Below, piece by piece: positions 18,415 through 29,432 of a stretch of 64,000 nt of DNA. The position numbers and the translations under genes are program-made. The stretch is from contig JAUIRK010000898.1 in assembly GCA_030549495.1 (NCBI GenBank), positions 744,001 through 808,000 on the forward strand. The letters run 5' to 3'. The notes under the pieces are model-generated. The model worked only from the letters and a program-made list of their open reading frames with translations, did no database searches and was not told the DNA's origin. The DNA is from Nectonema munidae. Its lineage: Eukaryota > Nematomorpha > Nectonematoida > Nectonematidae. The first letter of the stretch is position 1, and the number at the start of each line of letters is the position of its first letter.

Positions 18415-19068
18415 TAGTGTGTCCACTTTAAGGTCTTTTTTTCATTCCCCGGGGAACGAGGACCTCGTAATTTTTGAAATATTTCCCGGTGGAAGAAAAA
18501 GCCATTTTTCCACAATAAAAAAACTCTTCTAAAATGAAAAAATATAAAGTATTCTGAAAGTTTTTTATTAGTTCAAAAGTTGAATAAAATTATTTTTAAA
18601 AAATGTAAAAAAATATTCATGTTTGAAAAAATATCTAAGAAATACTAGGTCGTTCAAAATTTCATCGTTCAACTGGTTTCAAATTTTCGTAGAAAAATAA
18701 CTCATTGATGAAAACACTCGTTCGGAGTCTACAGATGTTTGTTTTATGCTTTTTAAATTCTTGAACAAATTTTCCAAAACTTCGGGCCTTCTTTAGGTTT
18801 CCAAATAAAGGTCAAACTTTTTTTTCATTATTTTATTTCTACTTTAAAACAACTTTTTTGTTTCATCAAAAAATGTAGATTTTAAATTTTGATTTGACTT
18901 AAAACTATAAAATTAGCCTAAAATTTTCATCAAACAGTTCAGCACAGAATCAGAACGAAAATTTGAAAACTCCTCGGGGAGTCGAGGAATGAATTTCGAA
19001 GACGAGGAGTAAAAATTTCAGAAATTCCCCTGGGAATAGGCGATGAGAATCCCCGGGTGGACACCCTA
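18415..19068 (+). mobile_element. hAT-type MITE, copy 2
   Basis: Same element as at 14740-15392, same orientation, 654 bases. Ends TAGTGTGTCCAC...GTGGACACCCTA, with a perfect 8-bp target duplication CTACACAT (18407-18414 and 19069-19076). It is non-coding. Confidence 0.92.
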
Positions 19069-19076
19069 CTACACAT

Positions 19077-20735
19077 AAATTTGAAATATGTAACTTTAGG
19101 GCTTACTATTTCGTTATATTTTAGTTTTTTTAAGATTTATTGGGTGCTAGCTTGTTTTATTTTTCATTTCTTATTATCAAAATAACTTAATGATTAACAA
19201 TATCCGCAACGAACTTGTTCTCATGAAAAATATCCACTCGTGTTAACATATGAAGGAGCCGAATTTTGAAGACTTAGTGTCTGATTTCTTTTTCAATGTT
19301 ATTTTACATATAAGGCAGATGATTTTAATTTCTTAGGACCACAGTGCAAAACTGGGTTTCACTGGCTTAAACAATCAAAGTATACTTAACTGAATCTATA
19401 TCCTATCCAAAGTTATTCACATATCCAGTGTACGCCTTTTCATGCTGAAATCGACATCAGTTTCCCATAAATTAAGCAATCTGTTTAAAGTTTAATGAAA
19501 ACTCATTGAAAAAAGATAGGCAGACACTCCCAAAAACGTTGGCTTTCATTTTTTGGAGTTGGTATTCTTCAAGTGATCCATGGTTCGCTGATAAAAGTGA
19601 ACCGATAATAATTCTTATCTTATTATTCTAGCCTGGTCAATTCCCAATGGAATAAAAGGCCCATTCACTTAAGATTATAAGTAACAACACTTTTGTTAAA
19701 CATAAAAATGCATGCAATTAACTATGTCGAATAAAACTCAGTTAATGATAGATTTTTTGTCCATTCTGTGGAGATAATTATTTTAAGACCTTGCTTCAAC
19801 TAAGCCTTCGAATGACTAGTGGATTTGTGGGAAATTACCTTTCTCTTGTTCAAGTCCTAAATGACTCATTACAACTCCAAGAAGCAAGATGATACCTCTA
19901 AGGACATTTTGGAAAGATTCCCTGAATTCAACTTCAAGTTTAACTTGAAGCTGGAAGGTCATATGTGGGGTTCGTAATTTATCGAAATTTTTCATTAGGG
20001 TTAAATTCTAGAACGAAATTCTCATTTTATTAATGTTCAATATCAAATATCGTATATGTATTTTATATGTGGTTTACATATATTAATTCGACGATTGAAT
20101 GATACAGAGAACAACTATGTCAAAATAACCTTCATTAGCTGTCAATGTTTAGTACATTTGATTTAATTAAAAATTTTTATCACAAAATGGTGTAAATTGT
20201 TATTAAAATAAGGACTCACTATTTATTATTTCCAGAAAAATAAGATTTTATAAAGCATAAAGATTCTAAAGTTTTTCGCAAAAAACGGAAACGAATTTTT
20301 GATAAAAAAAAATCCTACAGAGCTTTTTCGCATTCCATGAATTCTTTGAGAAACTAATGAAGACTATTGTGATGAACCAAATGTTTCCTTTAGTAATGAT
20401 AAAAATAAAATTAAAAAATTGCAAACTTATCTATTTTTATATAATAATAATAATAGGTTTAAATTTGATCGGTTCCAGATTTTTGTCAACCTTTTCTAAT
20501 TACCCATGAAGGATATTGTTCACTAACGGTAACGAAAACGGTTAAGCATTAAGTTTTTTCACTAGTAATTACCGATGTCAAAATTCCCGTTTTTGAAATC
20601 TAGTTGTATGGGGAAATTGAAATTTTATAAAAAAAAATTGAGAAAAAAATGGTCTCTTTTCAAAATTTTACTACCACTTCGCCTACATCTGAATGCACTA
20701 TTACATGTTTTGCCCATCATGAAAGTCTTCAGGTA
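19077..20735. other. Intergenic stretch
   Basis: About 1.7 kb of unannotated DNA. Some of it is less AT-rich, but I find no reading frame, terminal repeat or RNA gene. Confidence 0.35.
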
Positions 20736-21110
20736 GACTTTGAGAAAAGATACAGTGGTTTATTAAAGATGGATTATTATCCACTCTGGTTTGTTGACCT
20801 TGAAAATTATGAGCCTTGAGATGAAGATGATGAGTTGGCTGAAATGGCTTTCGACTTGAAAGAGAATGTGGAACTGACAAGATTAGTAGACAAAGAAAGA
20901 GTCTTTGTCTATATTTCTATAAAAGGCTCACATCCAAATATTTTTCAACATCTAGAAGCAAGCATAATTTCTTTCTCCACTACATGATTGGTAGAATCTG
21001 AATTTTCATCTGTTGTGGATGTTTTCAGTAGAAAATTAAATAAATTACATCTCAACAACAGAGGAACTATCATAATAAAACAGAATGATTTCATAAAAAT
21101 TGATAATGAT
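20736..21110 (+). pseudogene. hAT-derived (ZBED/SCAND3-like) transposase remnant
   Basis: One plus-strand frame, interrupted by two stop codons, reads DFEKRYSGLLKMDYYPLWF, then a long middle part, then LVESEFSSVVDVFSRKLNKL and LNNRGTI. The last part resembles the C-terminal dimerisation block of ZBED5/SCAND3-type hAT proteins (family: LVETGFS.VVDL..KKRNRL...RGDLR). The N-terminal and catalytic parts are missing. It is an old relic or a dead domesticated copy. Confidence 0.6.
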
Positions 21111-21140
21111 ACCTTTTGTCAGAAATATCAAGATCAAAGT

Positions 21141-21890
21141 AATCACTGAATGGACTAAAACTGAATCTTCATTAATATTGATTTTAATACACTGAGTTTA
21201 TCCTTGTCTACTAAAATAAATTTCAACGTGTAAATAGACCATTTTTCAAGTCATTGAATTGTAAAATAGAACAGCCTAAAATTAAAAAAAGATTGGTCCA
21301 TCGGAATTTTTCAAGGAAAATGGTACATAGGCAGATAACGCTTGAGAAACAGTGCTTTTGAACACTTAAAGTGTTTTTTCATTTGAGGACATTTAACCAA
21401 GGCCTAGAACCTAACATTTTGAGAGGTGGGGCTGAAAGTAGAACCGGAAAGGAGAGGACTCGTGCCACTAAAATATATATAGGTTGCGCGGGCTCTGAGC
21501 GTACACCAAGTGAGGCCTTGTATAAATATAAAAATTCGTTTTATATAAGCAGCACGTTTTAGGATTAACAAAAATAGCAATGAATTCCTAAAGTACTTAG
21601 TTTGACCAGAATTTGACATTACTATGCACACTAGTAATTTTAGCTAGCCTTATTTTTAGTGTAGTTAATTATTTTTAAAGTCAGATGGTTTAGTAGTTAG
21701 ACCGTTGATAACTAGGTAAGAAGCTATTCACTTTCATAAGCCAAGGGAGAATTTACAAGAAATTAAATTACTGGTATTCAAATTACCAGAAGCAATATTT
21801 TATATCTGATAAAGTGTAACCTATAACTGCTAAAAAAATTTCTTATAAAAAATCCTTCAATTAAAAAAAACGATAAAGTTATTGATTTGA
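21141..21890. other. Intergenic stretch
   Basis: No gene recognised. The part at about 21390-21515 is GC-richer, and a vaguely tRNA-like string occurs near 21683, but neither can be assigned. Confidence 0.35.
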
Positions 21891-21990
21891 TGACGTCATA
21901 ATTTGCCTTGAGAATAATTGTCCCAAAAAGGGAATAAAAGTATAAAAAGGCAGGATTATTTGAAGCAAGCGTGTATTTATGGGAGGTAAG
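21891..21990 (+). promoter_or_regulatory. Candidate promoter: CRE palindrome, TATA box, splice-donor-like site
   Basis: A perfect CRE palindrome TGACGTCA (21891-21898) is followed by TATAAAAAGG (21941-21950). About 35 bases further on is AG|GTAAG (donor at 21986), which would fit a short non-coding first exon. The next coding start on this strand is asparagine synthetase at 29229, whose first coding exon is preceded by a pyrimidine tract and AG. The link is inference only. Confidence 0.3.
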
Positions 21991-24045
21991 GTTTTCAGTT
22001 CTACCTATAATTTTTGAAAGAGTCTTTCAAGATTTATTTTTGATATTATATTAAAAATTTTAATTGATCAAATAAAAGATGAATTAGAAAATTTATCTGA
22101 ACAAAATTAAAAAAATATTGAATTTTCTGTCATTTGTGCCACTATCGACAAGGGATTTACAATCTCTTCCCAATTTTGAGCATGACCAGTTAGGTTAAAG
22201 GATTCATGAAACCTATGGCTTATAAGAAATAAGCATTCATAATATGCTTTCGTATATGGAACATTTAGTAGAAAAAACTTTAAAAACAATCTTTTAAAAT
22301 TAAAAAATAATTTTTATTTTATTTAATTTTTTCTTTTTTTTAAACAATCTTTGGCATATTGTTCCAAATCTGATTCTGATGAATTGCCTTATAGATCGCA
22401 ACTACCCCAAGCGAAAACTCCAATGCTCGCGCCTCGGTGAAGCCCAATTTTAAAGAGGCTGAGTCCTGATGGAATACGACCGACCATCAACAAAAATATC
22501 AAGAGTATGTATGACATTTACACGATGAAGGGAGAAATGATGATGGTGGTGATGATGTCATAGTATCTTGATGATAGTGGTGATGATTAAAGGGGGTTGA
22601 TGTATCAATGAATGATATCGCAAAGTTAAATATCGCATGCTCTTTCCACTATCATTTTCTTCTGTACATCACGCAAGCAAAAGAGAGAATTTGTGGTAGT
22701 TACAAGTTAGTGACGACTAATTTCATCATTTCGAAACTTGAAACGTGCGCACTTTGCCTCACCTCGTCAGTTCTCTCCCTTGCCTTCTCCTGTCCTCCCA
22801 CATCGCCATTTGCATTCTCGAATCTTCGCTTTCTTCTCAAAGTATTCCTTTTTTATTTGCGTCAATTCGTGCTGCTAAGTTTAATAAACAAACTTACATT
22901 AGCTTATAAGTAACCCTTGGAGCAAGGGCAGAGTCCCCAAATGCTTACCTGACCCAGGCCAAAAGTTTGTCTGATACCCGCTACCCCTTACGTAGTGTAA
23001 ATGCTTTGTTAAAATTTTTTATAATAATCTTACAAAATCAATTACATCTTTTAGAATATACAATTATATCAACATTTTGCATAATACTATCAAAAGTGAC
23101 ACGGCTAAAATTTTCTCCATCAGATGCGGTATCAATTTCTAAGAGTTGTGGCATCTTTTGTAGAAGAGCCCCGCCAAAATATTACTAGCAAAACCGTTTA
23201 AAAACCTTTTTTCATTCAATCTTTGCGTAAAAATGTTGTGTCCTAAGTATCGACTGGAGGGAATTTTTTCAGAAACCTATTTTTTAATTGGTGGTGCGGC
23301 TTTTCTACAAAAAATCCAAGTGTTTTCTCCTTTCCGAGAATGGAAACGTCTTCCATGCATATAAACGTTGACTTTTAAAGCTGCCAAAAGATTTACGTAA
23401 GTCAGAAGAATTGAGAGGTAGAGAAGCGATACTTTGACGCTATGGGATAATACTTTTAGCATTTTAACGTCATTGACGCGCTCAGCAAGTGGAGTAATCA
23501 ACATAGGGGGCTAAAAATTTGAATTTGAAATGAATAGAAAAATAAAATTATTATTAGCTGGTTTTTTCAATTTTCATGCTTCACCTCATTGGAATACGTA
23601 GGCATGGCTTCATTTACTTGAGCGCATTCATTTGGCTTTCCCCCTCCTTTCACTGTTTTTTTAGAAATTTTAAATTATTTCAGTTTTCTTCTATACTAAA
23701 TCGATCAATAGAATAGTTGATGGTTTGCTAAGGAATTTGAAACAGATTTCAAGGGTTTAAATTTTTCTTGGGGTAAGGCCCAAAATATTTTTCTTAACAA
23801 CAATATAAAATGTGGAGGTAGCACATAAATTTTCTCACAAGGGGTGGAGGAGACCCCTATGTCCCCTTTATCTACCCTCCCCTGCAACATAAACGCATAC
23901 TTGAAAGTTAAATAATGCAAGTTATAATATTAACTGTGTAACAGCGGCTTAGACGATACCCCCTTCCATTCCAGGCCCAATAAGTCTCCTAATTTATGCT
24001 TAGAAGCCATCCTTGTGATGCCGCGGTCCTATGCTTTCATGCAAG
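21991..24045. other. Intergenic stretch with microsatellite
   Basis: A GATGATGGTGGT-like microsatellite lies at about 22536-22590. The rest includes GC-richer parts (22740-22980, 23800-24000) with short frames of no recognisable family. Nothing supports a gene. Confidence 0.35.
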
Positions 24046-24479
24046 CAGTGGTTCTCAAACCTTTTACTCTGGGGTTTCCTATGATAATTTGTCAAAATTT
24101 AACCCCCTTCAACCGTTTCCTTTCCCTCTTTCCAAAATGATCTTCCTTAAATTTGGATCTTAATTTTTTTTACCAAGGTTTACATTCAAAATAATTGTAA
24201 TACAATACCAAAAGCTTCATATTTCTTCTTTATGAGTGTTCTGTCAAGAATACTGGAGACAACGTTAATACCTTTACCTTTACATAGAATATTTTTATAG
24301 TGCGAGTATATACATTTAATAACAAATAATCCTGCTTCGTTTTTACACTTAATGTTGATAGTTTTATCTCTTCTGATCTTCTCAGTTAGAGTTTGTTGGT
24401 TTGTAGTTTCAAATTTTCCTTCCCCCTACGATATGTTATATTCCCCAAGGAGAATTCTTCCCTGGTTGAGAAACCACTG
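24046..24479. mobile_element. hAT (Charlie-like) MITE
   Basis: The left end CAGTGGTTCTCAAAC and right end GTTGAGAAACCACTG are inverted repeats of the CAGTGGTTCTCAA type common to Charlie-like hAT elements. Flanking TGCAAG/TGCTAG may be a decayed part of the 8-bp duplication. About 434 bases, non-coding. Confidence 0.65.
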
Positions 24480-25478
24480 TGCTAGACCGTATCAAAAGCA
24501 TTCTCAAGGTCGTAAGATATATCACACCTTGCGGCCATCTTTTAAGCTTTTCGCAATGTCATGGTGAAAGCAGAGCAAGCATAGCGTACCCCAAAAAAAT
24601 TTGTTATACACTTTGCTCAAGCAAGAGAGAAGGCAGATATTCCGTAGATTAGTAGTTTTGCCAGCCGTAGACACACAAATAAGTTAAGCCCTCTGGGCAG
24701 AACCCAACTTTTATAAAAGAAGTATACATGGCCAGCAAGTTTACTAATTTCATTCCATCCATTTGCTTTCCTAGGGTGAAGCTTTTTAATGATTTGAAGG
24801 TCGTGGATTTGTTCTATACACATCTTCGAAATAATATTATAAAATCAAAACTCAAAATAATATCTAAAACGAGATTCACTGTCCTGCTCATTTGATAAAA
24901 TCTGGATTCTGAAAAAGTATGCTTGTTAATCTTACGTTAATTACAACTTGGGATGGACTCGGAGCTGTCATTAATTCATCCCAAACAAGACGTAGCCGTT
25001 CTCGTCTAAGCCTGATTGATGATGCAACTTTCGCCATCGACATCCGAACAACGAAGGAGTTACAGAGAAGCTGTAAAAAAAGTCTAGAACAAAAGTTACA
25101 TTGATATAATGGATTTGAAAAAAGTGGCCTACATCAGGAGATTTATTTTCGCAACAACGTTATGCTGTATAATGCCGCTTCAGATAGACATGCTCATATT
25201 TTGTTCCAATGGCCTTTTTTGCAAACAAATCGCCAAGAAGAGTTTAAAGTTATTTACCATCTTTCTTGAAGTTTGTCCTTTTTTATTTTAATTCATTTTT
25301 TTCGTTAGTTAATTTTTTTAATGTTTTACAAACTTTTGTTAACCTGAAGAAAAATTAGTAAATTGTTTACCGTATAACTTTTGTATAACATAACTGTTGT
25401 CTCCTTTGTAGTTTTTTTTTCAATAATTCATTAAGGAAATAAAAAAAAAACCTTCAAAATTACATTAAAGAAATTAGC
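24480..25478. other. Intergenic stretch
   Basis: No gene, RNA or repeat recognised in about 1 kb. Confidence 0.4.
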
Positions 25479-25579
25479 TTAACTTGTTAACGACGAGAGG
25501 CGACTATAGTCGACTTTATATAAATATAATCGCCTTTACATGAGATATCATATGATTATTCTAGTCGTTAACCAGTTAA
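25479..25579. mobile_element. Short MITE, copy B
   Basis: About 101 bases with inverted ends TTAACTTGTTAACGACGAGA / RC of TCTAGTCGTTAACCAGTTAA. The core GCGACTATAGTCGACTTTAT is shared with the copy at 10365-10479. TTAA at both borders suggests TTAA- or TAA-type targeting. Confidence 0.65.
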
Positions 25580-26601
25580 TTAGATTAAAGTTAAAATTAT
25601 AAAGCCCAATAACTGTTTTAAAATAATTGGCTAAAACAATTTATTGGAGAAAAAATGTCATTACTGTTGAGCAGCGAAGTGAATGCTTGTGGATGTTACT
25701 TGCGTGTAGCGATAGAGTCTAAACTCTAATTGTAGGGTTTTTGTATGCCATTGGAGTTTTTATAGGTTATCTCATATTTTAAAGTAAAAAAACGAAAAAA
25801 TTAATATAATTTCCTGTTTTAAGAACTAATCACGAGTATGTATATACTGTTTCTATAAGTTTCTGAGTTGGAAGTATATACACGAAGCGCACAATTTCTT
25901 AATTTATGCAGTATTGTATAAAAATAAAAGAAATTAAACTTAAAGTAAAAAAGGACTGCGCCAAATCGGCAATACGGTTCCTAATTGCTTATTTTCACAC
26001 TTAGTTCATATATAATTGTTTGTGTCAAATAACACTTTGAATGTCTCGCAACCACGGCTAGTGAGTCGGAGGGAAAATATCCAGCTGCGATTCCAAAAAC
26101 TTAATTCAAGTATTCACTTCTGATTTCGACTAAAGAAGCGCCCTGCATATATTTACAAAAATTAAACTTTTTTTTTATTATTTAAAATACCTAAATCTGA
26201 TACTTGAAAAGATCCAATGCTAATTTTTTTTAGATAACGATTCTGTCTCCGAATCCTATCCCTTTAAAATCTCTGACTCCACTGAATCCCGAATACTACT
26301 CTGTAATCCTCCTCAGAACTTTATCCACTTCTCTCATTCTTCTTAGAGTGATTGAGATGCAAAAAAAGTTCATTGCCACAATTTCAATCAAAAATGGCCT
26401 TTTTTTCTTTCTGTTATAGAAATATTTTACCAAGAAAATGTGGGCTGGATAAAGTCTGGCTAAAGCACGAGTTCTCCTTATCCAATGAAATGACTTGTCA
26501 TAATTGAAAAGAGAAGGCCATTAGGAATTCTTATGATTTAATTATAAAAGCTTGATTATGGACAAAAATAAATTTTAAAATGGTAGTAAAATAAGAATGC
26601 T
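25580..26601. other. Intergenic stretch
   Basis: About 1 kb with no recognisable gene or element. Confidence 0.4.
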
Positions 26602-26605
26602 TTAA

Positions 26606-28754
26606 CACTAGAATGGCTGATATTTTTTTAGTATGGTTGGCCATAGTGTCGAAATCGACACTACTAGTTTTTTCTACTCTAAATCATAAAACATTTACAA
26701 AGGTATTTAAATTATTTTAAGTTTTATTTATTACACATCTTACAAAGAGAGCATATATAACTCTGGAATTGCTTACTGAACAACTACCACAAACTGCTTG
26801 AACACAATCTTTACAAATAGTAACGCGTGTGTTGTTACATTCTTTATTTGAGCATTTTCTTCTTTTCTTCTTAGAAACAGGCAAATTTGCATTAGAATTT
26901 TTCTTTGCTGCATTTTCTCGAAGATTTTCGATCAATTGAATCAAAAATTGCTTCCGAGCGACCTTGACACTGCTTGCTTTTTTATATACAATCCGTGCAT
27001 TCAACAAAGCAATGTCAAGCATATTGTACCATACTGATAATGGCCATCTTCTTGATGCAGACAAAGTGGTGTATTTTCTTAACATCAAATCCACAATATC
27101 AACGCCAATTTTATTATGATTATAGAAGTCGATTACAGTTGGTTTTTTTTCTGATCGCTTGAAACTGTTGGAGAGTCATGCATTGAAGATAAAAGGCAGA
27201 CAGATCTTTTTTCTTCGCAATGGTAATTCACAAACATGCATCCAACCTTATCGTTGTAATAAAACTTATTTTCAAATTTTTTACCCTTTTCATGACACAT
27301 AATTTCTTTTGTTACACCTTTACTATTTGCTCCTGAGTTTTTGAACTAACGCGACGCTTGAAAAAAAAGTTATCTGACGTTATGTTGTAACCTTTGTTTT
27401 TTATTTCAGAAGTCAACCTCATAACAACATCTTCAGCAAGAGGCTTACCAAAACGAGAAGCTTTCTCTTGTGCTCCTAAATAAGGCAAAATTTTGTAAAC
27501 ATATTTACTTTCTACTTCCACGAGAAGCCAGAACTTGATGCCAAACTTATCGGGTTTATTAGGCATATAAACAATGAAGGGGGGACGATTTTTCAATGGA
27601 AGTAGTTGCTCGTCGATTGTCAAGCTGAAATTGGGGATAAAGGAATTCATACAATTTTGAACAAAAATATCGAAAATTTCTCCAACATGCGTGAATTTAT
27701 CTGTACTTATTCTCTCATTTCTTGAAGACTTATCGTCAAATCGGAGTGACTGAAGAATAAATTTAAAATCATTTCTTGACATAGTTGATCTGAATAAATT
27801 AGGCCCATATTTTTCATTCCAAAAAAAGTCAAAGCTATGACGATTGCCATAAAGACCTCGTGCATATTGTAAAGCAATAAATGCTTCAAGCAGTGACCAA
27901 ATAGTATTGGCTTTTTGAGCATACAACTCTGTATTTCTTTTTATTATTCGAAGCATTGATTAACTTATAAAAAGCAAACACATTATGCTTTCTAACACGT
28001 CCTCGCTAAGAAAAAAACAACTCTCTCCAAACAGAACCATCTTTTGTGACTACAGTGCAGCCTTGATCATCAAAATCTTCACTTTCAAGACTAGATAGAT
28101 TCTTCTGATTTTACGAATGAATTAGAACTTTGACTCTACAAAGAGCAATCTTCGCTGGTTGATGCATCTTGAAAAGCTATATTCTCAGACATTTTTTGTA
28201 ATCAATGTAAAACAACGAAATAAAAGCAAAGATATGAAGCAAAAAAGTATGAAGAAATCTGACGTATTGTTACTTCAACAGAAGATAAGCAAAATTTATG
28301 AAGCAAGAAGTATGCGTATCTGTAAAAAATATTAGATAATTCATCATGTGAAAGTGCATTGCAAGATTATACACATGTGTTCTTAGCAATAAACGAACTT
28401 CCGCCATTCTATGTTCCTAGTCATTTGCTCCCTATTTTTCGCATATAGATATATAATACATGGTAATGGGATAATATATGTTTATAAATAAAGATATATT
28501 ATCTATAAATAATGTAAAAGTATTTGATTTAGCTTATAAAAGTTGATGTCGAAAACGACACTTTGGCCAAGGGAGGTAAATTTGACGAAAAATTTTTGCC
28601 TTTCAAATTTTTTTTAAATTTTTTGATAATTACTTCTAAAAAACAAAGAAAAAAATTCGAAAGTTCAAAATAAACTGATTTGATGAATTAGGATTGAGTT
28701 ATTTAATTTTTTGTAAAGTGAAATGTCGAAATCGACACCATGGCCATTCCAGTG
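26606..28754 (-). mobile_element. piggyBac-type DNA transposon, copy 2
   Basis: 2149 bases bounded by CACTAGAATG...CATTCCAGTG and TTAA on both sides (26602-26605, 28755-28758). Subterminal palindromes TGTCGAAATCGACA occur near both ends, with a variant TGTCGAAAACGACA near 28543. The element carries a transposase gene on the minus strand (see next entry). It is the longer of two copies of this family here; the other is at 6979-8143. Confidence 0.92.
26717..28192 (-). pseudogene. piggyBac transposase, frameshifted
   Basis: Minus-strand reading gives [17 protein letters not shown] at about 28190. The main domain follows at 27956-27312, with YGPNLFRSTMSRNDFKF, LRFDD and the first catalytic Asp in SLTIDEQLLP. 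The second Asp is in YNITSDNFFF. After frame changes around 27310-27120 the third Asp appears in IGVDIVDLMLRKY. The gene ends at 27094-26717 with YNMLDIALLNARIVY and a cysteine-rich finger (CSNKEC...CKDCVQAVCGSC). All three catalytic Asp codons remain, but an early stop, at least two frameshifts and a deletion of about 80 bases near the start inactivate it. By family it would cut and paste at TTAA. Confidence 0.88.
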
Positions 28755-28758
28755 TTAA

Positions 28759-29228
28759 AACAAAAAGATTTGGGCATGCAGACATGATGGCAAAGAAAAA
28801 CAATTTCTTCACAATTTCAAAATTGAAAAAAGAACTTCATTACTTTTGGAACAACTTTTGAAACAAATGAAAGCAGGATCGCTCATCCAGGAGAGGAGGG
28901 AGGGGGGTTGACTTGGTATGGGTGCGACTTGCAGTTATTAGTTGGTAAAATAATTCACCTATTTATGAAAGGGAAAGAAGAGGATTCGATATTTCATATG
29001 CTACTAAATACTCATCTTCACTGATTTTTAAATACAATGTATTCCTATAAACAAATTGCATCATGAGAGACCCCTCTTTTATGACTGGAGATAAGAAAAG
29101 TATCGGATTTCATGTCGAGACTTGATTAAAAAACCCCGGACTTTGAATAAAAGAATAGAGAGGTAATTAAATATCTTTTTATTTTCACTTTCATGCAATT
29201 TCTTCTATTTTTTCAAAGTCAATTCCAA
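28759..29228. other. Stretch upstream of asparagine synthetase coding start
   Basis: Contains no gene. The last 30 bases form a pyrimidine-rich tract ending in AAAG before the coding ATG, so the 5' UTR may be spliced, with a non-coding exon further upstream. Confidence 0.35.
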
Positions 29229-29432
29229 ATGTGTGCAATTTTTGCTTATATCGGCAAGCATTTCTCCAAAGAACAAGTGAGGCCTTTCTTTGAAAGAATC
29301 AAAAATAGAGGTCCAGAAAGGCATTGTCTGGTGGACATATGTGATGGTGTTGTCTTTGGCTTTCACAGACTTGCCATCAAAGATCCTTCAGAAAATGCAA
29401 TGCAGCCGTTCTACAGTCATGATAAAAAGCAA
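29229..29432 (+). CDS. ASNS: Asparagine synthetase exon 1 (first coding)
   Basis: Residues 1-68, with catalytic Cys2, NRGPER and GFHRLAIKD. Donor CAA|GTAACA, phase 0. Confidence 0.93.

Noticed and set aside
14740-19068. Kelch gene plus two flanking MITEs as a composite transposon
   Set aside because: Each MITE copy has its own, different target duplication, so they inserted separately.
22608-22913. Frame of 101 codons in the intergenic region
   Set aside because: Hydrophobic, Leu/Phe/Ser-rich, no family resemblance and no supporting signals.
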